A stretch of DNA of 19,963 bases from Rhizobiales bacterium UBA1912 (GTDB lineage: Bacteria > Pseudomonadota > Alphaproteobacteria > Rhizobiales > Devosiaceae). The DNA lies in NCBI GenBank assembly GCA_002337455.1, contig DDGC01000013.1, forward strand, positions 32,141-52,103, in the 5' to 3' direction. The notes beneath the pieces are model-generated. The model was not told the origin of the DNA. It did not search any database and was given only the letters and a program-made list of their open reading frames with translations. The position numbers and the translations under genes are program-made. Shown here one piece after another: positions 7,256 to 14,576 of this stretch; position 1 is the stretch's first letter, and every line of letters starts with the position of its first letter.

Positions 7256-7291
7256 AACGGCCCGCTGCCAGATCGCAGCGGGCCGTTTTTT
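7256..7291 (+). terminator. Rho-independent terminator after trcR
   Basis: A perfect 13-bp stem has arms 7256-7268 (AACGGCCCGCTGC) and 7275-7287 (GCAGCGGGCCGTT) around a 6-nt loop, with T through 7291. It starts 23 bp after the trcR stop. Confidence 0.95.
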
Positions 7292-7317
7292 CTGGCCGGA
7301 CTTGACATCAAGAGCGT

Positions 7318-8115
7318 TTGACCGCGCTATGCCGCTCCGTTCCTCGACCAGCCCTCATATTCCAATTGTCTTTCTTTCTTGTCGCTGCGCTCGCAGTCTT
7401 TCTCGTCGCCCTGTCGAAATCCGGACTGGTTGCAAGCCTTGGCGTCATCGGTGTGCCTCTGCTTACGCTGGTGATGCCGGCCCGCGATGCCGCCGGCATG
7501 ATGCTGCCCCTGCTGATCGTCATGGACGTCATCGCGCTGATCGCCTATCGGCGTGAGGTCAATTGGAAAGTGTTCTGGATTTTGCTGCCCGGCGCACTGG
7601 TGGGCACGCTCGTCGCCTTCTCGCTTTCGGCTGTCGTCAGCGAGGCCATGGTACGCCTGGCCATCGGCCTGATTACCCTGGCGTTCGTGCTCGACGCCTG
7701 GCTTCCGCTGCGCAAGAAACTCGAAGATCTGCCCCCGTCCCGGCCATGGGGCACGTTCTGGGGCGGCGTTGCCGGTTTTACCAGTTTCGTGAGCCACACC
7801 GGTGGCCCGCCTGTCCAGATCTACATGCTGCCCATGCGGCTTCCCCCCGCGCTTTTTGCGGGCACCAACGCCGTGTTTTTTGCCGTGGTCAATGCGAGCA
7901 AGATTCCGTTTTATTTCGTGCTCGGCCAGCTCTCGCTCTCAAATATGCAGGCAGCGCTTTATCTGGTGCCCGTGGCGATTTTGGGCATGCTTCTGGGCGT
8001 ATTTCTCGTCCGCCGCATCGACGCCGGACTGTTCTATCGCGTGGCCTATATCCTGATCTTCCTTCTGGCACTCAAGCTGATCTATGACGGGATCGCCGGA
8101 CTGTTTTTTGCCTGA
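7318..8115 (+). CDS. TauE/SafE (TSUP) family membrane transporter
   Basis: A hydrophobic protein of up to 265 residues with about eight membrane helices in two halves. The opening FLVALSKSGLVASLGVIGVPLLTLVMP and the mid-protein SHTGGPPVQIYMLP are hallmarks of the TauE/SafE/TSUP family, which moves sulfite, sulfoacetate or other organosulfur anions across the inner membrane. The substrate cannot be told here. The start is uncertain: no ATG or GTG precedes the first helix. TTG 7318 is used for coordinates, but TTG 7366 gives a family-typical N-terminus, and the TTGACA at 7302-7307 could be a -35 element that would leave 7318 too close to the transcript start. No sulfur-metabolism gene lies nearby. 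Confidence 0.85.
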   Translation: MTALCRSVPRPALIFQLSFFLVAALAVFLVALSKSGLVASLGVIGVPLLTLVMPARDAAGMMLPLLIVMDVIALIAYRREVNWKVFWILLPGALVGTLVAFSLSAVVSEAMVRLAIGLITLAFVLDAWLPLRKKLEDLPPSRPWGTFWGGVAGFTSFVSHTGGPPVQIYMLPMRLPPALFAGTNAVFFAVVNASKIPFYFVLGQLSLSNMQAALYLVPVAILGMLLGVFLVRRIDAGLFYRVAYILIFLLALKLIYDGIAGLFFA

Positions 8116-8126
8116 AACCGGGTATT

Positions 8127-8154
8127 AAAAAAGGCCGCAGCTTTCGCCGTGGCC
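8127..8154 (-). terminator. Rho-independent terminator for the leftward ydcH-like gene
   Basis: Read on the minus strand, GGCCACGGC, a GAAA loop and GCTGCGGCC form a stem with one mismatch and one G-T pair, followed by six T (8132-8127). It sits between the convergent stops of the TauE-like gene (8115) and the DUF465 gene (8181). Confidence 0.8.
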
Positions 8155-8180
8155 TCACAGAAATCGCAAGTTTATGGACC

Positions 8181-8357
8181 TTAGTGAGCGGTCTCGTACT
8201 GAGCACGCACCAGCTGGTCCTTAAGTTCCAGTTTCTTGCGCTTGAGAGCGGCGATCAGCAGCGCATCGCGGGCCGGATGGCGCAATTCTTCGCTGATTTT
8301 TCGTTCCAGATCCTGATGCCGCCGCTCCAGGGAAGTGATGTAAGTCTGTGAGGTCAT
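8181..8357 (-). CDS. YdcH family (DUF465) small protein
   Basis: A 58-residue protein starting MTSQTYITSLERRHQDLERK, with the family-typical end ALKRKKLELKDQLVRAQ. It is nearly all helix and probably forms an antiparallel coiled coil. The function is unknown. The start at 8357 is chosen over the longest frame (8375) because AGGAG lies 6 nt upstream of this ATG and the family begins here. It is transcribed away from a second DUF465-like gene (8573-8788) across a 215-bp gap. The upstream region has small inverted repeats: GACGA 8378-8382 with TCGTC 8388-8392, and ATTGGAC 8374-8380 with GTCCAAT 8411-8417. Confidence 0.88.
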   Translation of the reverse strand: MTSQTYITSLERRHQDLERKISEELRHPARDALLIAALKRKKLELKDQLVRAQYETAH

Positions 8358-8572
8358 GGCCACTCCTTTCATCATTGGACGACAGTATCGTCACATTCTT
8401 TGCGGCCTTTGTCCAATGGCAAATCTGTGGCAGAAAGGAGCTGGAGTGCGTGGGGGAAAAGGTGCAGATTTTCCAGGTTCGACCGCACGAGAAAACAATG
8501 GCTTAGAGTGCCGGGCCGATCGTATGGGAGCGGATCGCGCTCTGATACGGTGTCCTGTGGGGAAAAATAATT

Positions 8573-8788
8573 ATGCTGCCATTGGACAGGGAAATCGAAG
8601 CGCGGCTTGGACTTGAGCTGGCAACCAAACGCCAGGAGCACGCCGATCTCGATGCGGCGATCCATACCCTGACGGCGACCGGGCTCGCCGACATCACGCT
8701 GATCCAGCGCCTCAAAAAACGCAAACTGGCGCTCAAGGACCGCATCGTGGAGATCGAGCGGATCATCCTCCCCGACATAATTGCATGA
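8573..8788 (+). CDS. YdcH family (DUF465) small protein, second copy
   Basis: A 71-residue helical protein containing DLDAAIHTLTATGLADITLI followed by QRLKKRKLALKDRI. The R-L-K-K-R-K-L-x-L-K-D core is shared with the divergent gene at 8181-8357 (LKRKKLELKD), so the two are distant paralogues. It carries about 13 extra residues relative to its neighbour. A GGGGA lies about 9 nt before the ATG. It is probably a small coiled-coil protein; no biochemical role is known. No terminator is obvious after it, but a new promoter-like sequence follows within 15 bp. Confidence 0.85.
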   Translation: MLPLDREIEARLGLELATKRQEHADLDAAIHTLTATGLADITLIQRLKKRKLALKDRIVEIERIILPDIIA

Positions 8789-8800
8789 CATTATGTTAAG

Positions 8801-8829
8801 TTGACTTTGGCAATCATCATTTGTAATCC
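8801..8829 (+). promoter_or_regulatory. Putative promoter of the siderophore-interacting protein gene
   Basis: TTGACT (8801-8806) is a good -35 element. Seventeen nt downstream lies TAATCC (8824-8829), or alternatively TGTAAT (8822-8827). The region is AT-rich compared with its surroundings and lies directly upstream of the flavoprotein gene. An iron-responsive repressor site would be expected here, but I cannot match one confidently. Confidence 0.4.
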
Positions 8830-8831
8830 AA

Positions 8832-8847
8832 CCTCAAGCTTTTGAGG
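8832..8847 (+). promoter_or_regulatory. Hairpin overlapping the Shine-Dalgarno of the siderophore-interacting gene
   Basis: CCTCAA (8832-8837), GCTT loop, TTGAGG (8842-8847) form a perfect 6-bp stem. The right arm contains the GAGG that serves as Shine-Dalgarno, 10 nt before the ATG at 8858, so the stem could modulate ribosome access. Confidence 0.5.
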
Positions 8848-8857
8848 ATGACCTGAG

Positions 8858-9670
8858 ATGACCCAACATTCCCGCCTTGTCGAACGCGTTCGCCATGAAC
8901 TCAAATTCCGGGTAGCAAAGGTGCTCAAGTCGGAGCGCATCACACCCCAGATGGCGCGGATCACGCTCGCTTCGGACGATTTCGAGAGCTTCATTTCCCT
9001 TGCCTATGACGATCATTGCAAGGTGTTTTTCCCCGAGGCGGGCGCAACCGGCTTTCCGGTTCCCGAGCGTGGGGAAAACGGGCTCGTTTTTCCCGACGGC
9101 AAACGCCCCGAAGCGCGCGACTACACGCCTCGCTACTATGACAACGCCGCACGCACCCTGACGCTCGATTTCGTGCTCCATGGTGATGGCGCCGCTTCGG
9201 GCTGGGCGCAAGACGCAAAGCCCGGCGACACGATCGGCGTCGGCGGGCCGCGCGGCTCGTTCGTTGTCCGGGGCGATTTCGACTGGTATCTGCTCGTCGG
9301 CGATGAAACCGCGCTGCCGGCCATTTCCCGCAGGCTCGAGGAATTGCCGCGCGACGCCCGTGCCATCGCCGTCATAGAGATTGCCGACAATGGCGAAATC
9401 CAGAAGATCGACGCACCGGAAAATGCCGAAATCCATTGGCTGAGCCGCGAAGGCGCCGAACCGGGCGATCTCCACAAGCTGCTTGGTGCCGTCCAGGGCC
9501 TGGAACTGCCGCAGGGCGACGGCTACGTCTTTGTTGCAGGCGAAAGCGCCATGAGCAAAGCGGTGCGCCACCACATGGTGGATGAGCGTGGGCACAATCC
9601 CGACTGGATCAAGGCGGCCGGCTACTGGCAGGCCGGCAGCGAGGACTTCGACGACGGCCACGCGCATTAG
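8858..9670 (+). CDS. Siderophore-interacting protein (ViuB/SIP-type ferric reductase)
   Basis: A 270-residue flavoprotein of the siderophore-interacting family. The N-terminal FAD-binding beta-barrel has the motif RDYTPRYYD (87-95), with VGGPRGSFVV (128-137) closing the flavin site. The NAD(P)H-binding half has LLVGDETALPAI (145-156) and FVAGESAMSKAVRHH (225-239). The C-terminal KAAGYWQAG segment is characteristic. Such proteins reduce ferric siderophores in the cytoplasm to release iron. The start is ATG 8858. The gene has its own promoter-like sequence and a small hairpin over its Shine-Dalgarno. No siderophore receptor or ABC importer is encoded nearby, so the partner uptake system must be elsewhere. 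It converges with the AI-2E-family gene. Confidence 0.92.
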   Translation: MTQHSRLVERVRHELKFRVAKVLKSERITPQMARITLASDDFESFISLAYDDHCKVFFPEAGATGFPVPERGENGLVFPDGKRPEARDYTPRYYDNAARTLTLDFVLHGDGAASGWAQDAKPGDTIGVGGPRGSFVVRGDFDWYLLVGDETALPAISRRLEELPRDARAIAVIEIADNGEIQKIDAPENAEIHWLSREGAEPGDLHKLLGAVQGLELPQGDGYVFVAGESAMSKAVRHHMVDERGHNPDWIKAAGYWQAGSEDFDDGHAH

Positions 9671-9740
9671 AGCGTTTCCAGGATAGGTGGAAACCACTTA
9701 TCCGGTTCGGACCCGAAGGGCGGCGCAAGAGAAACGCGAC
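9669..9740. repeat. REP-like palindromic intergenic element
   Basis: The gap between two convergent genes holds nested inverted repeats: an outer GCGTTTC (9672-9678) / GAAACGC (9731-9737), and an inner GGATAGGTGG (9681-9690) / CCACTTATCC (9694-9703) with a single mismatch. The motif AGAGCGTTTCC followed by a gapped palindrome resembles short interspersed palindromic repeats common in Hyphomicrobiales genomes. Only one copy is visible here. It may also act as a bidirectional transcription stop. Confidence 0.5.
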
Positions 9741-9770
9741 AAGGCAAGGCCTTAGAGCCGCGTCCCGGCG

Positions 9771-12047
9771 CTATGCGATGGCCTCGCTTTCCTCGGCTTC
9801 GCGCCGTACGAAGAGGTCTCTGATTTCAGTGGCAAGCGGCACGACGGCTTTTTCGAGCAGATCGATTTGCGCTTCGTCGTAAAGCCTCGGCGCTTGATCG
9901 AAGATCGCCAGCACCGCGCCCAACTGTCCGTCCTTGAGCGGAACAGGAACGCCCGCATAGGCCCTGACCCCGCTTTCCACGACGCTGCGCAGATGGGCAT
10001 AAGGAGAGTGCTGCAGATCTTCGATGATGAGCGTGCCCGATCCATCGAGCACCGCGTGAGCCAGATGCTCGGCATGGCTTATGTCGGGTCCATCGGCGCC
10101 TGAACCGATCAGGGGCACGACGGTCACCATCGCCACCGTGGTCTTGGCGGACTGTGCCAGCCTCCGCAACGAACGAGCGATGTCGGGGTCTGCCGCGGCC
10201 TGGGCCGAAATCGCCCGGGCCGAAAGGCGCAATTGCGGAACTGTGTCGAGGTTATCGGCGTCGACCATGTCATGCCCACCCAGCGCCAGGGCGATCGCGT
10301 GCTCTGCCAGAGCAATCGAATGAGCCAGAACGTCGATCTCGTCGGCGGTGCCGTCCCCCTGCCCGGCCTTGTAATCGGGGTGGAAATAGCCGGCGACCAC
10401 GACCATTTCCGGTTTGATCCGCTTGAGCCGGCGGGCAGCATAGCGGGCGTAGATGTCCGGCTTCTGCCCAAGATAGCAAAGGCACGCGACCTCGGTCTGC
10501 GACAGGTCGATCTGGGCTATGCCCTCCTTGCGCAGCGCCACCGGTGCCATCACCTGAGCTGAAAAGCCACGTGCCCGTACCCGCTCGGCCACCATGAGCG
10601 CCATGGCCTGATCGAGTTCGGTCTTGCCTCCGAAAACCCGGATACGCGCATCCTCCCCGCCACTTTCGGTCTCGGCTTCAGCAATATCGTCAAGCACCTC
10701 CGAGAGCGTCTCGACGACACGATGACGATGGGAGGGATCGGCAAGATCGCCCGCGATATCGGCTTCGGCCAGCCGCAGGGCCGGCACGGCAATATCGTCG
10801 TAAAAGGCCGCAATCCCGTCCTTCTCGATTTCGCGGTCGGCAAGCTCGATGGCTTCCTCGACATTGGCCGAAATCAGCCTTTGATAAAAGCGCTCCTGCG
10901 GCAACAGCACCGGTGCACTTCCCAGAATGGTCTCGATAAACCCCAGCCCCGGCACATAGCGCGCCATGACGACGATACACACGGTCAGCGGCATGGAAAC
11001 GATCAGCCCGATCGGGCCCCACAGCGTTGCCCAGAACATTGCCGCGACCAGCACCGCCAGCGGGGTCAGCCCTGTCGAGGTGCCGTAGAGCCGCGGCTCG
11101 ATGATGTTGTTGGAGACCACTTCGAGCACGAGATAGAGCCCGATGACGCCAAACAGCATCGTCCAGCCCGGATCGACCGCGATGGACAAGAGGATAGGGA
11201 TGGTGACGATCATGAGCGTGCCCACGAACGGAATGTAGCGAAAGACCGAGGCCAACAGGCCCCAAAGGATCGCATTGGGCACGCCAAGAACAAAAAGGCC
11301 CGCCCCGAACAGCGCCCCGTAACCGGCGCTGATCGTCGCCTGCGCCAGAAGATACCGCCCGACGCGGGCGCTGGCCTCGTTCATGGCTTCGGTGCTGGCG
11401 CGCAGATCGCCACGGCTGGCCAGTTTGAGAAACCGGTCGCGCAATTCCTCGCGTTCGAGCAGCAGGAATATGAGGAAGATCGTGACGATCAAGACCGAGG
11501 CAAGTGGGCCGATGATCGAGAAAAATACGGCCTGTGCCGCTTCGAGCGAGCCCATGCCGTCATTTGCGATGACGACCTGAATCGGTTCAGGCCCCTGTTC
11601 GGTCAGGTTGTCGGCACTGGCCTCCACCTGCGCGCCCAGCCGTTCGAATGTGGCAACGAGCCTGTCGATGACCTGCCCGCCCCCCAACGTCTCCTGCAGC
11701 ATCCGCAGCTTTTCGCTGATCGTTGCCTGATAGCGCGGCAGATCTGACGCGAGCGAAAGCATCTGTGAAAACGCCAGGTAGGCGACGCCCGAAATCAGCG
11801 CAATGACCGCAAATACCGAAGCGATGACGGCAGCGATATGGGGCGTGCCAGCCCGCCGCAGGCTGTGAACGACAGGGCCAAGCGCAAAGGCAAGCAGCAC
11901 GGCCAGAACCAGAGGCACGAAAATACCGCGCCCCAGATAGAGCACGGCGACAATCAAAACAAAGGTCAGGATCGCTGCGACAGGCTGGATGCCGAGCAGC
12001 GAAGGCGCCGGACTGACCGGCGGTTTCGTATCCATATCTATCCCCAT
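9771..12047 (-). CDS. AI-2E family membrane protein with C-terminal alpha/beta and GAF domains
   Basis: A large protein of about 758 residues from ATG 12047 (770 from GTG 12083). Positions below count from the GTG. Residues 30-395 form an AI-2E/PerM family membrane domain with about eight helices, including FRYIPFVGTL and NNIIEPRLYG. Residues 398-470 are a helical linker (RFYQRLISANVEEAIELADR, then YDDIAVPALRLAEADI). Residues 478-570 look like an alpha/beta Rossmann-type fold without a clear cofactor motif. Residues about 633-758 form a GAF domain (DIARSLRRLAQSAKTTVAMV, GVRAYAGVPVPLKDGQLGAVLAIFD). The GTG has no good Shine-Dalgarno, whereas ATGs at 12047 and 12035 follow G-rich stretches. Family roles range from signal export to Na+/H+ exchange, so transport function is open; the cytoplasmic GAF suggests sensing. 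Confidence 0.85.
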   Translation of the reverse strand: MGIDMDTKPPVSPAPSLLGIQPVAAILTFVLIVAVLYLGRGIFVPLVLAVLLAFALGPVVHSLRRAGTPHIAAVIASVFAVIALISGVAYLAFSQMLSLASDLPRYQATISEKLRMLQETLGGGQVIDRLVATFERLGAQVEASADNLTEQGPEPIQVVIANDGMGSLEAAQAVFFSIIGPLASVLIVTIFLIFLLLEREELRDRFLKLASRGDLRASTEAMNEASARVGRYLLAQATISAGYGALFGAGLFVLGVPNAILWGLLASVFRYIPFVGTLMIVTIPILLSIAVDPGWTMLFGVIGLYLVLEVVSNNIIEPRLYGTSTGLTPLAVLVAAMFWATLWGPIGLIVSMPLTVCIVVMARYVPGLGFIETILGSAPVLLPQERFYQRLISANVEEAIELADREIEKDGIAAFYDDIAVPALRLAEADIAGDLADPSHRHRVVETLSEVLDDIAEAETESGGEDARIRVFGGKTELDQAMALMVAERVRARGFSAQVMAPVALRKEGIAQIDLSQTEVACLCYLGQKPDIYARYAARRLKRIKPEMVVVAGYFHPDYKAGQGDGTADEIDVLAHSIALAEHAIALALGGHDMVDADNLDTVPQLRLSARAISAQAAADPDIARSLRRLAQSAKTTVAMVTVVPLIGSGADGPDISHAEHLAHAVLDGSGTLIIEDLQHSPYAHLRSVVESGVRAYAGVPVPLKDGQLGAVLAIFDQAPRLYDEAQIDLLEKAVVPLATEIRDLFVRREAEESEAIA

Positions 12048-12105
12048 GCCCCCCTTGGGCTCGGGTTTAGAATGTTTGGCCACCCAGATTCGTTCCGCAC
12101 GACAA

Positions 12106-12133
12106 TTGACAACCCCCCGAGCGGGGCTAGTCT
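12106..12133 (+). promoter_or_regulatory. Putative promoter of the CMD-like gene
   Basis: A perfect TTGACA (12106-12111) is followed after 16 nt by TAGTCT (12128-12133). Between them lies a small hairpin, CCCC-GAGC-GGGG. It sits in the 126-bp region between the divergent AI-2E-family gene and the CMD-like gene. Confidence 0.5.
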
Positions 12134-12173
12134 TGACCGCCTGTCAGATACTGGCAGCAAAGGAGTGGGCCCG

Positions 12174-12779
12174 ATGTTCGTGGAAACCATAGCCCCCGAG
12201 GACGCAACCGGAGAGATTGCGGCGCTCTATCGCGCCGATATCGAAGACATGGGTTTCGTCATGTCCGCGACGGAATGCTGGACGGCACGGCCCGATTTTT
12301 TACCCGTCTGGCACGCATTTTTCGAAAAGGTCAAAACGGGCTTTTCACTGCCGATGCGCGACTGGCGCCTGATCACGTTCATCGCGGCCAAACAGGTGCC
12401 CTCCAGCTACTGCTCGGTGGTCTATGGACGCCTGTTGGTCGATGACCTGGGCTCCACCGGGATGGTAAAAGCCGTTCAGGCCGATTTCCGCAATGCCGGC
12501 CTGTCCGGCCGCGACGTTGCCATGCTCGACTACGCCGAAAAGATTGCCCTTAACGCCTACCGCATTACCGAAACCGACATCGCCGGGCTGCGCACCGTCG
12601 GCTTTAGCGACGTCGAGATCGCTGACATCGCCCTGTGCGCTTCGCTGCGCTGTTTTATGGCGCGCTTTTTCGATGCGGTTGGCGCCGGGCCAGAGGCTGC
12701 CTTCGTTGCTCCCGATCCCGCGTTCGGGCACGCAATGGCCGTGGGCAGGCCGCTGGCTCGCACCGATCCGTCGGCTTGA
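12174..12779 (+). CDS. Carboxymuconolactone decarboxylase (AhpD-like) family protein
   Basis: A 201-residue helical protein with the arrangement of uncharacterised peroxidase-related CMD/AhpD-fold proteins: EIAALYRADIEDMGFV at the N-terminus, MRDWRLITFIAAKQVPSSYC in the middle, and a C-terminal pair of helices. AhpD members carry a redox CxxC followed by His. Here the motif position reads SSYCSVVYGR, so only Cys80 remains and the second Cys and the His are absent. Thiol-disulfide peroxidase activity as in AhpD is therefore doubtful. The ATG at 12174 has AGGAG (12161-12165) 8 nt upstream; the frame runs back to 11838 but that part lies antisense to the AI-2E-family gene. Its function is not known. 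Confidence 0.8.
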   Translation: MFVETIAPEDATGEIAALYRADIEDMGFVMSATECWTARPDFLPVWHAFFEKVKTGFSLPMRDWRLITFIAAKQVPSSYCSVVYGRLLVDDLGSTGMVKAVQADFRNAGLSGRDVAMLDYAEKIALNAYRITETDIAGLRTVGFSDVEIADIALCASLRCFMARFFDAVGAGPEAAFVAPDPAFGHAMAVGRPLARTDPSA

Positions 12780-12833
12780 ACGGGCGCACGATATCGGATA
12801 CAGCCACGCTTTAGCCAATTGAGGGCAGGGCTC

Positions 12834-13328
12834 TTGGTTTCATCTCCCCCCATCGCCATCGTCATGGGCAGCCAGTCGGACTGGCCCACAATGCGGTTTG
12901 CCGCCGAAACGCTCGAGGCGCTAAGGCTCGACTATGAGGCGCGTATCGTTTCGGCGCACCGCACGCCGCTGCGCATGGTCGATTTCGCCACAGCGGCGCG
13001 CGAGGATGGCTTTCAGGTCATCATCGCCGGTGCCGGCGGCGCTGCCCATCTTCCTGGCATGATCGCATCGATGACCACCCTGCCGGTGCTCGGCGTGCCC
13101 GTGGAAAGCAAGGCGCTGCATGGGCAGGACAGCCTGCTCTCGATCGTTCAGATGCCTGGCGGCGTGCCGGTCGGCACACTGGCCATCGGCAAGGCTGGTG
13201 CGATCAACGCGGCGCTCCTGGCCGCCTCGATCCTCTCGCTGGCCGATGAAGAGCTGGCGGCCCGGCTCGCCGAATGGCGCGCCCGGCAGACCAACGCAGT
13301 TGCGGAGTTCCCCAAGGACGATGACTGA
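12834..13328 (+). CDS. purE: N5-carboxyaminoimidazole ribonucleotide mutase
   Basis: PurE class I, 164 residues. It converts N5-CAIR to CAIR in de novo purine synthesis. Motifs are MGSQSDW (11-17), SAHRTP with the catalytic-site histidine (40-45), AGAGGAAHLPGM (65-76), GVPVESKALHGQDSLLSIVQ, and GTLAIGKAGAINAALLA near the C-terminus. The start is inferred as TTG 12834, which gives the family N-terminus MVSSPPIAIVMGSQ and has GAGGG (12821-12825) 8 nt upstream; TTG 12819 is the only other in-frame choice and overlaps that Shine-Dalgarno. It overlaps purK by 8 bp, so the two are expected to be translated together. Confidence 0.95.
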   Translation: MVSSPPIAIVMGSQSDWPTMRFAAETLEALRLDYEARIVSAHRTPLRMVDFATAAREDGFQVIIAGAGGAAHLPGMIASMTTLPVLGVPVESKALHGQDSLLSIVQMPGGVPVGTLAIGKAGAINAALLAASILSLADEELAARLAEWRARQTNAVAEFPKDDD

Positions 13329-14415
13329 CAGCCACCCTCTCCAGCCCGGCAGCCGTATCGGCATTCTGGGCGGCGGCCAGCTTGGGCGCATGCTCTCTCT
13401 TGCAGCAAGCCAGTTGGGCATGAAGACCCATATCTTCTGCCCCGACCCCGAAAGCCCCGCCTTCGACGTCACCCCCACCAGGACAATTGCCGGTTATGAC
13501 GACGTCGCCGCGCTGCGGGCTTTCGCCGGTGGCGTCGATGTTGTGACCTATGAGTTCGAAAACGTGCCCCTCGCCACGGCAAAAGTCATCGCCGACAATG
13601 TGCCGCTCCGCCCGGCCGCCAGAGCGCTCGAAGTCAGTCAAGACCGCCTGTCCGAAAAGAGCTTTTTAAGCCACGCAGGCGTCGCCATCGCCCCCTACCG
13701 CGCGGTCGCCAGTCTCGACGAACTGCAAACCGCCGTCTCGGAAATCGGCCTTCCCGCCGTCCTCAAGACCACAAGGCTGGGCTATGACGGCAAGGGCCAG
13801 CGCATGCTCGGCAAGCCCGACGACCTCGAGGGCGCCTTCGCCGAACTCGAGCCCGGCGCCCCGCTTGTGCTCGAAGCCTATGTTCCGTTCGAAAAGGAAA
13901 TTTCGGTCATCGTTGTGCGCGGTGCCGATGGGTCGGTGGTCACCTATGACCCAGCCGAAAACGTTCACCGCAACCATATCCTCAAGACCTCGACGCTGCC
14001 CGCCACGGTTTCAGACGCAGTCGTCGCCAAGGCCCGCTCCGTCGCAGGCGATATTGCAGCCGCGCTCGACTATGTCGGGACCATGGGGGTCGAGTTTTTC
14101 GTAGTGTCCGATGGCGATGATCCACAGATCCTCGTCAACGAAATCGCGCCACGCGTCCACAATTCCGGCCACTGGACCCAGGCGGTCTGCGTCACAGACC
14201 AGTTTGAAAACCATATCCGCGCCATTTGCGGCTGGCCGCTGGGCGACACGACGCGACTGGCCGGCGTGGTGATGGAAAACCTGCTCGGCGAGGAGATCTT
14301 TGCCACGGCCTCGCGCTCCGCGGCCGGCACCCAGCCCCACGTCTATGGCAAGGCCGAAGCGCGGACCGGCCGCAAGATGGGCCATCTCAACATCGTCAGG
14401 CTGCCTGAAAACTGA
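13321..14415 (+). CDS. purK: 5-(carboxyamino)imidazole ribonucleotide synthase
   Basis: PurK, 364 residues, an ATP-grasp enzyme that carboxylates AIR to N5-CAIR using ATP and bicarbonate, supplying PurE. The N-terminal GILGGGQLGRM (14-24), the ATP-grasp segment LKTTRLGYDGKGQ, YVPFEKEISVIVVR, and the C-terminal metal and nucleotide site NEIAPRVHNSGHWT are all present. The ATG at 13321 overlaps the last 8 nt of purE, with AAGGA just upstream inside purE. A longer frame to 13120 merely overlaps purE in another frame. The C-terminus (GHLNIVRLPEN) is complete. No clear terminator follows; the 161-bp gap to rpsU contains only a weak stem (GACCGGC/GTCGGTC near 14490). Confidence 0.96.
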   Translation: MTDSHPLQPGSRIGILGGGQLGRMLSLAASQLGMKTHIFCPDPESPAFDVTPTRTIAGYDDVAALRAFAGGVDVVTYEFENVPLATAKVIADNVPLRPAARALEVSQDRLSEKSFLSHAGVAIAPYRAVASLDELQTAVSEIGLPAVLKTTRLGYDGKGQRMLGKPDDLEGAFAELEPGAPLVLEAYVPFEKEISVIVVRGADGSVVTYDPAENVHRNHILKTSTLPATVSDAVVAKARSVAGDIAAALDYVGTMGVEFFVVSDGDDPQILVNEIAPRVHNSGHWTQAVCVTDQFENHIRAICGWPLGDTTRLAGVVMENLLGEEIFATASRSAAGTQPHVYGKAEARTGRKMGHLNIVRLPEN

Positions 14416-14576
14416 CAAAAAGCGCAGTTTCCGGGCCTCGCAGGTGGACACGACCCGACTCTTCTGGTAACTACCGCGGCCACGGTGACCGGCAAGTGTC
14501 GGTCGGCGCTGGATTGCTTTTGGCCTCCGGCGTTTGATATCAGCCGAAATTCTAACCGAAAGGGCGGGTGTTCCGC

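Noticed and set aside
7311..7320. AGAGCGTTT shared with the repeat-like element at 9669
   Set aside because: Only nine bases match and the palindromic body is absent, so it is not counted as a second copy.
10722..11747. A 341-codon open frame on the plus strand
   Set aside because: It is antisense to the AI-2E-family gene and its composition (Gln, His, Arg, Asp-rich) is typical of a shadow frame.
11838..12173. Long upstream extension of the CMD-like frame
   Set aside because: It runs antisense through the AI-2E-family gene; AGGAG 8 nt before ATG 12174 marks the real start.
13120..13320. Upstream extension of the purK frame into purE
   Set aside because: It lies inside purE in another frame, and the PurK family begins with the short lead before GILGGGQLGRM after 13321.
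14416..14576. Possible riboswitch or terminator between purK and rpsU
   Set aside because: Only a weak 7-bp stem with a mismatch and no T tract is seen, and no known purine or other riboswitch core could be matched by eye.
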